A DNA stretch of 13,653 nucleotides, from the NCBI GenBank assembly GCA_038213005.1, contig JBBQTU010000107.1:1-13653 (forward strand). Reading direction: 5' to 3'. The notes beneath the pieces were generated by a model. The model made no database searches. It was not told the DNA's origin and saw nothing but the letters and a program-made list of their open reading frames with translations. Made by a program: the position numbers and the translations under genes. Positions 6,560 to 12,788 of the stretch are shown in pieces. Each line of letters starts with the position of its first letter. The first letter of the stretch is position 1. This DNA comes from JBBQTU01 sp038213005. Its GTDB lineage: Bacteria > Planctomycetota > Phycisphaerae > Tepidisphaerales > Tepidisphaeraceae.

Positions 6560-7429
6560 TCAACTGCTCTGCGGAGTGTTCTCGCGGACGACGCGAACGA
6601 ACAGATCTTCCAACGTCGTCGTCGGATGAGTGATCTTCGCGTCGCCGGCGCCCAGTTTGGCCATAAACTGCTGCAGTTCGGCGATCTGCGGAGGCGTCAG
6701 CCCCTTGGCAGTCACCTGTGTCACATCCTGCACTTCCAGCAGTTGATTGACGTCGCCCAGTTTCTGCATCTTCCCGCGGAACAGGATCGTGATGCGATCG
6801 CACACATCCTGCACGTCGGCCAGCAGATGGCTGCACAGAAGCACCGTCTTGCCCTGTGCCTTGAGCGAAAGGATCAGGTCCTTCATCTCGCGGGTGCCGA
6901 TGGGGTCCAACCCCGTCGTCGGCTCGTCCAGGAGAATCAGGTCGGGGTTATTGATCAGCGCCTGGGCCAGACCGATTCGCCGGGCCATGCCCTTGGAATA
7001 CTCCCGCAACTTGCGTTTGCGTGCCTTGGCATCCAGGCCGACGATGTCCAGCAATTCAGGCACCCGGCGGTTAAGTTCCTTGCGGGGAATGCGAAACAGC
7101 CGGCCGTAGAATCGCAGAATCTCCTCGCCGTTGAGGAAACGGTAGAGGTAGGACTCCTCGGGCAGGAACCCGATGCGCTCATTGATCTCGGTGCTGCCGG
7201 CGGGCTGCCCCAGGACAGTGGCCTTCCCGGAACTGGGGAAGATCAGCCCAAGCAGAAGCTTGATGGTGGTGCTCTTGCCCGAGCCGTTAGGCCCCAGGAG
7301 ACCAAACACCTCGCCCCGCTTGATGGTCAGGGTCAGGTCATCCAGGGCGCGCACCTTGTCGCGTCCCCAGAAGTCCCTGTAGACCTTCGTCAGCCCATCG
7401 GTTTGAACGGCAAAGTCTTGCGAGCTCAT
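6560..7429 (-). CDS. ABC transporter ATP-binding protein
   Basis: The 289-residue product is a full ABC ATPase. It has Walker A GPNGSGKST at 46-54, a Q-loop region with glutamate instead of glutamine (GFLPEES, 88-93), signature YSKGMARR at 144-151, Walker B LILLDEP at 164-170, D-loop GLDP at 173-176, and the switch histidine in CSHLL (H201). The E in place of Q and the SKGM signature are usual in ABC-2 exporters of the CcmA/NatA kind. ATG 7429 is preferred over the far upstream in-frame start at 7552 because the family begins a few residues before the aromatic A-loop (here Y17). It very likely powers the permease at 3861-6026, although a toxin-antitoxin remnant of about 530 bp separates them. 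The C-terminal 50 residues are a short non-catalytic extension. Confidence 0.93.
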   Translation of the reverse strand: MSSQDFAVQTDGLTKVYRDFWGRDKVRALDDLTLTIKRGEVFGLLGPNGSGKSTTIKLLLGLIFPSSGKATVLGQPAGSTEINERIGFLPEESYLYRFLNGEEILRFYGRLFRIPRKELNRRVPELLDIVGLDAKARKRKLREYSKGMARRIGLAQALINNPDLILLDEPTTGLDPIGTREMKDLILSLKAQGKTVLLCSHLLADVQDVCDRITILFRGKMQKLGDVNQLLEVQDVTQVTAKGLTPPQIAELQQFMAKLGAGDAKITHPTTTLEDLFVRVVRENTPQSS

Positions 7430-7557
7430 AATATGGGTCTTGCGAAATGGGCAGTCCCTCGACCGCCGTCTGCGCCGAACTGCCGTCCCACGCGGAAACG
7501 GCAAACCAGAACGCGATAGCACTGCGCCCTGACACCACGCCAGCCAGAGCATCCGCG

Positions 7558-7788
7558 TTAGCGGCTGCTGCTGCCACCACTGCTGCTACGGTCGCTGCTG
7601 GCGCTGCGATCGCCGGTCATCGGTCGCGGGCCGCCCTTGCGGATGCTGCGACGCTTCTTCTCACTGGGCTTCTCGTAGAACGCCTTACGTTTGATGTCCT
7701 TGGTGAGGCCCTCTTTTTCACAGGCCTTCTTAAACCGACGGAGCATCTGTTCGGCCGTCTCACTGCCGCGCAGCTTAACTCGAATCAT
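7558..7788 (-). CDS. rpsU: 30S ribosomal protein S21
   Basis: The 76-residue product is recognisable S21: MIRVKLRGSETAEQMLRRFK, KACEKEGLTKDIKRKAFYEK and PSEKKRRSIR. S21 sits on the small ribosomal subunit near the anti-SD end of 16S rRNA and helps mRNA binding during initiation. The core ends near residue 52. A tail of about 20 residues, mostly serine, arginine and glycine, follows. ATG 7788 has AAGGA 5 nt upstream, one of the better SD sites in the window. The ABC ATPase starts 128 bp downstream on the same strand, without a clear terminator between. Confidence 0.93.
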   Translation of the reverse strand: MIRVKLRGSETAEQMLRRFKKACEKEGLTKDIKRKAFYEKPSEKKRRSIRKGGPRPMTGDRSASSDRSSSGGSSSR

Positions 7789-7958
7789 CGTCTTCCTTTC
7801 AACGAACCCAGATCAGGCGACAAACATTCCGCTCATCGCCGGTTGATGGATCAGAATTTTTCTGTCCGTACACAGCATCGACAACACCCGACACAGGCGT
7901 TGCGACCGCTCGTGAAGCAGGGTAGTTTATCCGCCTTGCCCGATTGTTCAAGCAAACC

Positions 7959-8357
7959 ATGACCCCGCTGCCAGAACATATTCTTTCTTTTCGCGTTCGC
8001 TACCCCGAAGTGGACGCCCAGGGCTGCGTTCACCACAGTCGATATCTTCAGTATTTTGAGATGGGCCGCGTCGAATTGCTCCGCGCCCAGGGCTTCACCT
8101 ACGCCGACCTGGAACGCCAGGGAATCCTGTTCGTCGTGGCCAAAGCCGAAGTCCGCTACAAGGCCCCGGCCCGCTACGATGAGCAGCTATCGCTGACCAC
8201 GCGGATCGCCCGCCAGACCACCGTCCGCATTGACCATACCTACCAGTTGCGCCGCGGCGACACGCTGCTGGCCGAAGCCACCACTACCATCGCCTGCGTC
8301 GATCGAGCTGGCGAACTGCAGCAGATTCCCGAGTTCATGACACGCGCTGCGCCCTGA
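7959..8357 (+). CDS. Hotdog-fold acyl-CoA thioesterase, YbgC/4HBT family
   Basis: The 132-residue product begins MTPLPEHILSFRVRYPEVDA with QGCVHHSRYLQYFEMGR next. This is the signature of the 4-hydroxybenzoyl-CoA thioesterase/YbgC family, and the active-site aspartate is D19. AEVRYKAPARYDE near 63-75 is also typical. Members hydrolyse acyl-CoA or acyl-ACP thioesters; the YbgC branch goes with the Tol-Pal envelope system, but no tol genes are present here, so the substrate is open. ATG 7959 fits the family start. TTG 7944 adds five residues, and neither has a good SD. It is divergent from rpsU across about 170 bp. TAGTTT at 7923-7928 is a possible -10. Confidence 0.88.
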   Translation: MTPLPEHILSFRVRYPEVDAQGCVHHSRYLQYFEMGRVELLRAQGFTYADLERQGILFVVAKAEVRYKAPARYDEQLSLTTRIARQTTVRIDHTYQLRRGDTLLAEATTTIACVDRAGELQQIPEFMTRAAP

Positions 8358-8425
8358 ACCAGGCCAGCCCGGATGTGCTTTGGGATCTGGACCATTCTGA
8401 GGTATTCCCCGCACTGAGCGCGTGG

Positions 8426-8431
8426 TACGAT
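8426..8431 (+). promoter_or_regulatory. Candidate extended -10 box of the lipoprotein gene, leaderless spacing
   Basis: TGGTACGAT contains TACGAT at 8426-8431, 13 nt before ATG 8439. A start 6-8 nt after the box falls on 8437-8439, the start codon itself. No SD and no good -35 are visible. Confidence 0.35.
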
Positions 8432-8438
8432 TCCGCAA

Positions 8439-9041
8439 ATGAGCAACCTGACATGCCTTGGCAGCGTTACCCTCGCTGGTCTTCTCGCGATCGCCGGGTG
8501 TTCGTCCAGCCCGGCACCGCAGGATCTGCTCGGGCAGACGACCCTGGGCGTCGTCTCGCACGTTGACGTTCCGGCCGATGTGTCGGCCGTGCGCACGTTC
8601 TATGTGGTGCCCAACAACCAGCTTGCAATGAGCAACAGCTATATCGAGGGGGTGGCGCTGCAACAGGTCTTCGCCGGGAGGATCGCCAACAGGCTGACCG
8701 GCCGCGGGTTGATGCAGGCCCCCGCCGACTCCGCCGACGCCAGGGTGGTTTTCGTGGTCCGGAATCCGACGCCCGCTCCCGCTCTCGCCGGCAACAGTGC
8801 GGGGCTGGGCTACGCCGACCAGTTGCTGGCCGAAGCCAAGTCGCTGCAGACGAGCGACAATTTCCTCGAGAGTGATCAGATGAACATGCGGATCGACATC
8901 ATCCGCTCAACGACGAACCAGACCATCTGGCACGGCACGATCGCAGGGGTCGCGGCACCTGGCGAAGACAACCGCGGCCGGCTCCTGGAGATGCTGGCGG
9001 CCGTCGACAAGATGCTGAGCGCCTACCCCACGCAGAAATAG
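8439..9041 (+). CDS. Small lipoprotein resembling the DUF4136 family
   Basis: The 200-residue product has a lipoprotein signal: a short polar start, hydrophobic LGSVTLAGLLAIAGC, and the lipobox I-A-G-C with the lipidated cysteine at 21, then SSSPAPQ. The mature part has a strand-rich start (VDVPADVSAVRTFYVV) and a helix. Late in the protein comes MNMRIDIIRSTTNQTIWHGT, which matches the x-V-D-I-x-D-x-x-x-x-x-x-V-W-x-G pattern near the end of DUF4136 lipoproteins. These lie in the periplasm, bound to a membrane, and their function is not known. The start is ATG 8439, without SD but with a fitting -10 box. It is not obviously part of an operon: the thioesterase ends 81 bp upstream and a repeat-bearing gap follows. 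Confidence 0.75.
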   Translation: MSNLTCLGSVTLAGLLAIAGCSSSPAPQDLLGQTTLGVVSHVDVPADVSAVRTFYVVPNNQLAMSNSYIEGVALQQVFAGRIANRLTGRGLMQAPADSADARVVFVVRNPTPAPALAGNSAGLGYADQLLAEAKSLQTSDNFLESDQMNMRIDIIRSTTNQTIWHGTIAGVAAPGEDNRGRLLEMLAAVDKMLSAYPTQK

Positions 9042-9189
9042 TGGTGCCAAGGCAGGCGCCGTGGGACCGCTGAAGACCGCCGCCGTATTGCCGCCATGGC
9101 TCAGCGCCGACATCGCCGCCGACATCCTCGCCCAGACCCAGGACAAGTAGCAGCCTGTCCATTCCCGCGACCTCGCCCCTTCCCGGCGT

Positions 9190-9335
9190 CCCTGCGCGGG
9201 GTGTGCCCAGATATCCGGGCAAGTGCCGCCGGTGCCCTCACCAGCGGGCCTCAGCCCATGACCAAAACCGCCAGCGCCGCGCCCCATCGGTTGCGAATAT
9301 CGTCGCCCGGATTTCTGGGCGCACCCTGCGCGGGG
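9190..9335. repeat. Inverted repeat, 31-bp arms, 84-bp spacer
   Basis: Arm 1 (9190-9220) begins CCCTGCGCGGGGTGTGCCCA. Its reverse complement occurs at 9305-9335 with 27 of 31 positions equal. The arms could pair into one long hairpin. The short core CCTGCGCGGG recurs at 9474-9483 inside GGGCACGCCCCTGCGCGGG. This looks like paired copies of a REP-like unit, not a terminator; the spacer encodes nothing recognisable. Confidence 0.65.
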
Positions 9336-9424
9336 GGCGGGGAGGGGCGAAAATCGGGGCGCTGCCCCATGTCCGCACCGTTCCAAGTTTGCTGCTTCGA
9401 GTTTCTTCAGTTTTCACATTGTTT

Positions 9425-9452
9425 CGTATTTCATGCTTCGTATTTCGTGCTT
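9425..9452. repeat. Two tandem 14-bp units
   Basis: CGTATTTCATGCTT (9425-9438) is followed directly by CGTATTTCGTGCTT (9439-9452), differing at one base. The stretch is AT-richer than its surroundings, and its preceding sequence (9391-9424) has the same short-word, low-complexity look. It resembles intergenic boilerplate repeats I recall from planctomycete-like genomes, from memory only. Confidence 0.6.
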
Positions 9453-9524
9453 TCCCGGATTGTCGGGCACGCCCCTGCGCGGGTTGTCTGCTGCGCTTCC
9501 ATATATCCATGGCCTTTCCCCGTG

Positions 9525-9530
9525 TAGAAT
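9525..9530 (+). promoter_or_regulatory. Candidate -10 box of the PAP2 gene, near-leaderless spacing
   Basis: TGTAGAAT contains TAGAAT at 9525-9530 (5/6 match), 15 nt before ATG 9540. The predicted start site, 9536-9538, leaves a leader of only 2-4 nt. No SD lies before the ATG and no -35 is clear. Confidence 0.4.
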
Positions 9531-9539
9531 CCCCACCCG

Positions 9540-10235
9540 ATGTGGCCCAACCGAAAAACCATCATCTGGCTCGCCATCGCCGGCATCCTGCTGGCGGCCT
9601 CATTCGCCGCCGACGCCCCGGTCGGGCAGTGGCTCTATGCCCATCGCTGGCATGACGCCTCCGCCGGCATCGCCAAAGGCACACGTTGGGCCTCCACCCT
9701 CAAATGGATGGGCGACATCCGGCCGATCATCATTCTCGTGGCCATCCTGGTCGGCGCAGCCCACCTTCCCTGGCGCCGCGGCGTCGTCCTGCTGGCCTGC
9801 GGAACCGCGACGGTCCTGGGGGACCCCATCAAGTGGGTCTTCGGACGCCCTCGTCCCATCAACTCGAAGCTCGACCAGCTCACCCCCGTCTTCCAGTTCG
9901 ACTTCTTCCGCGACGGGCCCTTGGGATGGCTGCGCACCAGCGGCCTGGCCTTCCCATCCGGGCATACCATGCTCGCCTTCGCAACGGCGGCCTGCCTGGC
10001 GCGGTATTACCCCAAGTGGGCGTGGCTGTGTTTTGCCGTAGCTACTGCGGTGGGCGCCGAACGTGTGTTGGAAATGGCACATCACCCCAGCGATGTGGTG
10101 GCCGCCGCCGTGATCGGCGTGCTGCTCAGTCATCTGTGTATGCGACTGCTGGGCAACTGGGCCGAGCCGGCATCCAGCACGCGTGGTTTTGAAGTGCTGC
10201 CCTTGAATCGTGACGAAGGAACCAGATCAGCATGA
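9540..10235 (+). CDS. PAP2-family membrane phosphatase
   Basis: The 231-residue product carries all three PAP2 motifs: K98-x4-R-P (KWVFGRPRP, 98-106), PSGH at 139-142, and R175-x5-H181-x3-D185 (RVLEMAHHPSD). Hydrophobic helices flank them (about 8-24, 62-75, 81-94, 144-156, 160-172 and 186-203). Such enzymes dephosphorylate lipid phosphates on the outer side of the membrane: undecaprenyl pyrophosphate, phosphatidate or lipid A are known substrates. The gene overlaps the following glycosyltransferase by 4 bp (ATGA at 10232-10235), so the pair is co-translated. This points to a shared lipid-linked sugar pathway. The exact substrate is not readable from sequence. Confidence 0.92.
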   Translation: MWPNRKTIIWLAIAGILLAASFAADAPVGQWLYAHRWHDASAGIAKGTRWASTLKWMGDIRPIIILVAILVGAAHLPWRRGVVLLACGTATVLGDPIKWVFGRPRPINSKLDQLTPVFQFDFFRDGPLGWLRTSGLAFPSGHTMLAFATAACLARYYPKWAWLCFAVATAVGAERVLEMAHHPSDVVAAAVIGVLLSHLCMRLLGNWAEPASSTRGFEVLPLNRDEGTRSA

Positions 10236-10969
10236 ACGATGTACCCTACTTCTCGCTGGTGATCCCGGCGTTCAACGAACAGGAAACCGTCGCCGTGCTG
10301 CTGCAGCGGGTTGAGGCCTCGCTCGTCCAGATCGGCAAGCCTTTTGAGGTCGTCATCGTCGACGACGGCAGCACCGACGACACCGCTCGCCTTCTGCTCC
10401 AAGCCATGAAGACCTCCCCCTGGCTCCGCGTCCTCCGCATGGGCAAAAACACTGGCCAGAGCGCCGCCTTCGACGCCGGCTTCAAGGCCGCCCGCGGCCA
10501 GGTCATCGCCACCATCGACGCCGACCTCCAGAACGACCCCGAGGAACTCCCCCGCCTCCTGCCCATCCTGGAAACCCAGGGCTACGACATGGTCAACGGC
10601 TGGCGCAAAGACCGCCAGGACACCGCCTTCCGTAAATGGCAGAGCCGCCAGGCCAATCGCATCCGCAACTGGATCAGCGAAGAAACCATCAACGACTCCG
10701 CCTGCAGCCTGAAACTCTACAAGCGGCATTGCCTCCAAGACATCAAGCTCTACACCGGCATGCACCGCTTCATGCCGACGCTGGTGAAGATGCGCGGCTA
10801 CACCGTGCTGGAAATCCCGGTAAAGCACTCCCCCCGCTTCGCCGGCACCGCCAAATACGGGTTCGGCAACCGCGCCCTCCGCGCCTTCATCGACCTGCTG
10901 GCCGTCAAATGGATGAAACGCCGCTACCTCCGCTATCAGGTCAGCGAAGTCCAGCCCGACAAAGCCTGA
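10232..10969 (+). CDS. Family 2 glycosyltransferase, DPM1/ArnC-like polyprenyl-phosphate glycosyltransferase
   Basis: The 245-residue product starts MNDVPYFSLVIPAFNEQETV, has VIVDDGSTDDT at 42-51, the metal-binding TIDADLQNDP at 94-103, and HRFMPTLVKMRGYTVLEIPV at 178-197. KYGFGNRALRAFIDLLAVKWM follows at about 208-228. This is the hallmark C-terminal half of bacterial glycosyltransferases that charge polyprenyl phosphate with a sugar. No C-terminal membrane helices are present, unlike ArnC or GtrB; the enzyme is likely peripheral at the inner leaflet. Its start overlaps the PAP2 stop, so the two probably act on the same lipid carrier or glycolipid. It is only distantly similar to the other GT2 gene at 1485. 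The repeat island lies downstream. Confidence 0.92.
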   Translation: MNDVPYFSLVIPAFNEQETVAVLLQRVEASLVQIGKPFEVVIVDDGSTDDTARLLLQAMKTSPWLRVLRMGKNTGQSAAFDAGFKAARGQVIATIDADLQNDPEELPRLLPILETQGYDMVNGWRKDRQDTAFRKWQSRQANRIRNWISEETINDSACSLKLYKRHCLQDIKLYTGMHRFMPTLVKMRGYTVLEIPVKHSPRFAGTAKYGFGNRALRAFIDLLAVKWMKRRYLRYQVSEVQPDKA

Positions 10970-10977
10970 TCCAGTGG

Positions 10978-10998
10978 GTCGCTTCCTGTGGCAGCGAC
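10978..10998 (+). terminator. Weak stem-loop after the glycosyltransferase
   Basis: GTCGCT (10978-10983) and AGCGAC (10993-10998) form a 6-bp stem with a 9-nt loop, 9 bp after the stop. No T-run follows. It may end or stabilise the PAP2-glycosyltransferase message, but it is equally likely to be chance. Confidence 0.2.
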
Positions 10999-11043
10999 AA
11001 GGGTGACATGACCAACTGCGCCAGCCGCCGCTGTACGCTTTCC

Positions 11044-11213
11044 TAAGCCCCGAAGGGGCGTAATACATAAACCTGGGGCATCGCTCTGGTTGTTCTACAC
11101 ATCTTGTGTGGAACAGTAAGTAGTGACGCCTCTTTGAGTTGGGGCACCAACGCCTCCCGCAAGCATCGCGGTACCTCCCCGAAAGGCTCCGGCCGGGGCG
11201 GCCGGGCCACTGG
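11044..11213 (+). repeat. Palindromic dispersed repeat, copy A (forward)
   Basis: Starts with hairpin GCCCC-GAA-GGGGC (11047-11059). It continues with GGGGCATCGCTCTGGTTGTT, GGAACAGTAAGTA, TTGAGTTGGGG, CCGCAAGCATC and GGTACCTCCCCGAAAGGCT, and ends in the GC palindrome around GGCCGGGGCGGCCGGGCC. The same ordered blocks occur inverted in copies B and C. No open frame in it is protein-like. Confidence 0.85.
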
Positions 11214-11301
11214 TGAACGCCGCCGTGGCCCGGCCGCCCCGGCCGCAGCCTTTCGGGGAGGTACCACAATGCTTGCGGGTTGGCTCGGCACCCCAACTCA
11301 A
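11134..11301. repeat. Large inverted repeat: 77-bp arms with 14-bp loop
   Basis: Arm 1, 11134-11210, is the reverse complement of arm 2, 11225-11301, at about 67 of 77 positions. The inner 21 bp next to the loop (CGGCCGGGGCGGCCGGGCC and flanks) match exactly. It arises from copies A and B lying head to head. Such a structure can extrude as a cruciform or form a very stable RNA hairpin. Confidence 0.85.
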
Positions 11302-11397
11302 CGATGCACCATTACGCAAAATGGTTAGACCAACCACGGGCATCGCCCCAGGAATCAGTCCGCAACATCTGCGAGCCCTGTAAGGGCGACACAAGTC
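11224..11397 (-). repeat. Palindromic dispersed repeat, copy B (inverted)
   Basis: Reading the minus strand, it carries the same blocks as copy A: hairpin GCCCT/AGGGC (11375-11379 with 11383-11387), GGGGCGATGCCC, TTGAGTTGGGG, CCGCAAGCAT, GGTACCTCCCCGAAAGGCT and the GC palindrome. The middle (11313-11337) differs most from copies A and C. The stem has changed from GCCCC/GGGGC in A to GCCCT/AGGGC here, keeping the pair. Confidence 0.85.
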
Positions 11398-11417
11398 TTT
11401 GCCTCGCCGGCCGCCAA

Positions 11418-11599
11418 CAGTGGCCCGGCCGCCCCGGCCGGAGCCTTCGGGGAGGTACCACGATGCTTGCGGGTTGGCTCGGCACCCCAACTCAACGATG
11501 CACCATTACTTACTGTTCCGCACAAAACGTGTAGAACAACCAGGGCATCGCCTCAGGAGTCCGCCCGCAGCGTGAATGAGCCCTGAACGGGCGACACAA
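11418..11599 (-). repeat. Palindromic dispersed repeat, copy C (inverted)
   Basis: Direct repeat of copy B: GGCCCGGCCGCCCCGGCCGG, GGGGAGGTACCACGATGCTT, GCGGGTTGGCTCGGCACCCC, AACTCAACGATGCACCATTA. It then carries a block (GTGTAGAACAACCAGGGCATCG) shared with copy A and largely changed in B. It ends with GAGCCCTGAACGGGCGACAC. Where B and C differ, C often agrees with A, so C may be closest to the ancestral form. Confidence 0.85.
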
Positions 11600-11639
11600 G
11601 CTCTCATCGTCTCACGTGTCAGCCACCGCCCACAGACAC

Positions 11640-12482
11640 TCACCCCCACGCTCGCGACAAAAACTCAAAACTCCGCCGCGCTGCCTCATCAGGGTCGGCC
11701 GTGCACGTATACAGCTCCACCGTCGCAAACCCGCTATACCCGATCGCCTCCAGCGACCCCTTCAGCCCTGCCCAATCCACCGTCCCATCCCCCGGGATCA
11801 GGTGATAGTGCTTCCGCCCGGGGATATCCTCAACATGCAGGTTCCATATCCGCCCGGCCAGCAGCCTCGAAACCTCGGTGATGCTCTCCCCCGCCACCAC
11901 GCTGTGCCCGATATCCAGGTTCGCCCCCAGCCGCGGATGCCCGATCCGGCCAATCCACCCGGCCAGTTCCGCCGCATATTCCACATACAGCCCCGGCTCG
12001 CACTCGATCCCCACGTTAACACCCTCTCGGTCGGCCAGGTCCAGCACCCGCCGAATCGACTCCTCAAACTGCCCCGCTGCCTTCTCCGGCGGCATCCCGC
12101 CCAGCAGTCGCCCGGATGTGATGCTGATACTCCCCGCCCCAACCTCGCGTGCGAATTGGAGCGTCCGCCCGATCAGGCGAAGGCGATCCTCGCGATGCTG
12201 CCGATTCGGGCTGATCAGGCTCGGCTCAAAAAATGCCTCCGGCGGCGGGTCTCGCCAGTAGCCGAAACTGCAGTTGGCATTGACGTTCGAAACCGCCAGC
12301 CCCAGTCGCGACACTTCATCGGCAATCTCCATCGCCAGCCCCGGCGTCAGGCGCTCAGGATAAGCATGAGGCTGATCTGCCAGTATCTCAACCGCCCCGA
12401 ACCCCGCCTCGCGAATCCGGCGCAAAGCATGGGCGAGCGAGAAACGGGTATACGCATTGGTGGAAAAAGCCAGTTGAATCAT
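11640..12482 (-). CDS. Sugar phosphate isomerase/epimerase, xylose isomerase-like TIM barrel
   Basis: The 280-residue product is of the AP_endonuc_2 / xylose isomerase-like TIM-barrel superfamily. Candidate metal ligands lie at the barrel ends: E160 in VGIECEP, D190 and H193 in ANLDIGH, H216 in NLHVED, H227 in GRKHYHLIPGDGTVDW, and E256 in ATVELY. Members isomerise or epimerise sugars and sugar phosphates using a divalent metal; the substrate cannot be told here. N-terminal IQLAFSTNAYTRFSLAHAL is a normal start for the family. ATG 12482 has no SD, but TAACAT lies 14 nt upstream. It ends in the margin of the repeat island and is divergent from the CCA-adding gene. Confidence 0.88.
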   Translation of the reverse strand: MIQLAFSTNAYTRFSLAHALRRIREAGFGAVEILADQPHAYPERLTPGLAMEIADEVSRLGLAVSNVNANCSFGYWRDPPPEAFFEPSLISPNRQHREDRLRLIGRTLQFAREVGAGSISITSGRLLGGMPPEKAAGQFEESIRRVLDLADREGVNVGIECEPGLYVEYAAELAGWIGRIGHPRLGANLDIGHSVVAGESITEVSRLLAGRIWNLHVEDIPGRKHYHLIPGDGTVDWAGLKGSLEAIGYSGFATVELYTCTADPDEAARRSFEFLSRAWG

Positions 12483-12490
12483 TATCAGGA

Positions 12491-12496
12491 ATGTTA
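12491..12496 (-). promoter_or_regulatory. Candidate -10 box of the isomerase gene, leaderless spacing
   Basis: TAACAT on the minus strand starts 14 nt before ATG 12482; the predicted start of transcription is within about 3 nt of the ATG. The match to TATAAT is 4/6 and no -35 is clear. Confidence 0.3.
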
Positions 12497-12586
12497 CGCC
12501 GGTTCCACGCCGAAGGAAGCGTCACTGCGCCTCGGCAGGGTCGGCCTTCACCGCAATTGAGATACAGGCAGGCACCAGCTAAAGCC

Positions 12587-12669
12587 TAAAGGGGCAGAGT
12601 GATTGCTAAGACTGACTTGTATTCGTGCCCTGTCGTGGGATCATTTGAATAACCGCGTTTGCCCCTTTA
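12587..12669. repeat. Possible small element bounded by a 10-bp perfect inverted repeat
   Basis: TAAAGGGGCA (12587-12596) and TGCCCCTTTA (12660-12669) are exact reverse complements 63 bp apart, in the gap between two divergent genes. The interior codes for nothing recognisable and is AT-richer than its surroundings. TAAAGGGGCAGAGTGATT resembles sequences I recall near REP-associated transposase remnants, from memory only. No target duplication is visible. Confidence 0.4.
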
Positions 12670-12773
12670 TCAGTTCCGCCCCTCAGATCGCCCGTACCGG
12701 CGGTCCACTTACACTCTACGTTCTACGCTTTAGCTCTCGCCCTCCCGCCCTCCCCCTCTCTTGATCGGTCCGG

Positions 12774-12779
12774 TATGCT
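12774..12779 (+). promoter_or_regulatory. Candidate -10 box of the CCA-adding gene, near-leaderless spacing
   Basis: TATGCT at 12774-12779 begins 15 nt before ATG 12789, the same spacing as at the PAP2 gene. No SD precedes the ATG. The rest of this 306-bp divergent gap (12483-12788) contains the isomerase promoter candidate and the 10-bp inverted repeat, and nothing else I can name. Confidence 0.3.
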
Positions 12780-12788
12780 TGCTGCGCA

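Larger units (their letters stand above)
9042..9539. other. 498-bp intergenic region with repeats, no recognised gene
   Basis: The region holds a 31-bp inverted repeat pair (9190-9220, 9305-9335), a 14-bp tandem repeat (9425-9452) and the PAP2 promoter candidate. A short frame ending at TAG 9148-9150 (from GTG 9061: VGPLKTAAVLPPWLSADIAA and a few more) looks mildly protein-like, but its length (29 codons) gives no real support. CCTGCGCGGG-type cores occur three times (about 9191, 9324 and 9474). Confidence 0.6.

Noticed and set aside
6206..7519. 437-codon plus-strand frame opposite the ABC ATPase and the TA remnant
   Set aside because: It covers the complement of Walker A, signature and Walker B codons; no protein-like motif, and an arginine/histidine/glutamine-rich composition.
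7848..7867. GGATCAGAA-TT-TTCTGTCC inverted repeat as a terminator
   Set aside because: It lies in the divergent gap between rpsU and the thioesterase, upstream of both, so no transcript ends there; it may be an operator, but the imperfect stem gives little support.
10130..11296. 388-codon minus-strand frame across the glycosyltransferase and into the repeat island
   Set aside because: Antisense to a confident GT2 gene, and its start lies inside palindromic repeats.
11044..11600. Structured RNA gene or riboswitch
   Set aside because: Three copies in both orientations with no fixed relation to a downstream gene fit a dispersed repeat better; a structural RNA role is kept only as a question in the findings.
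11616..12560. 314-codon plus-strand frame opposite the isomerase
   Set aside because: The minus strand encodes a clear TIM-barrel protein with metal ligands; the plus frame is proline/arginine-rich antisense.
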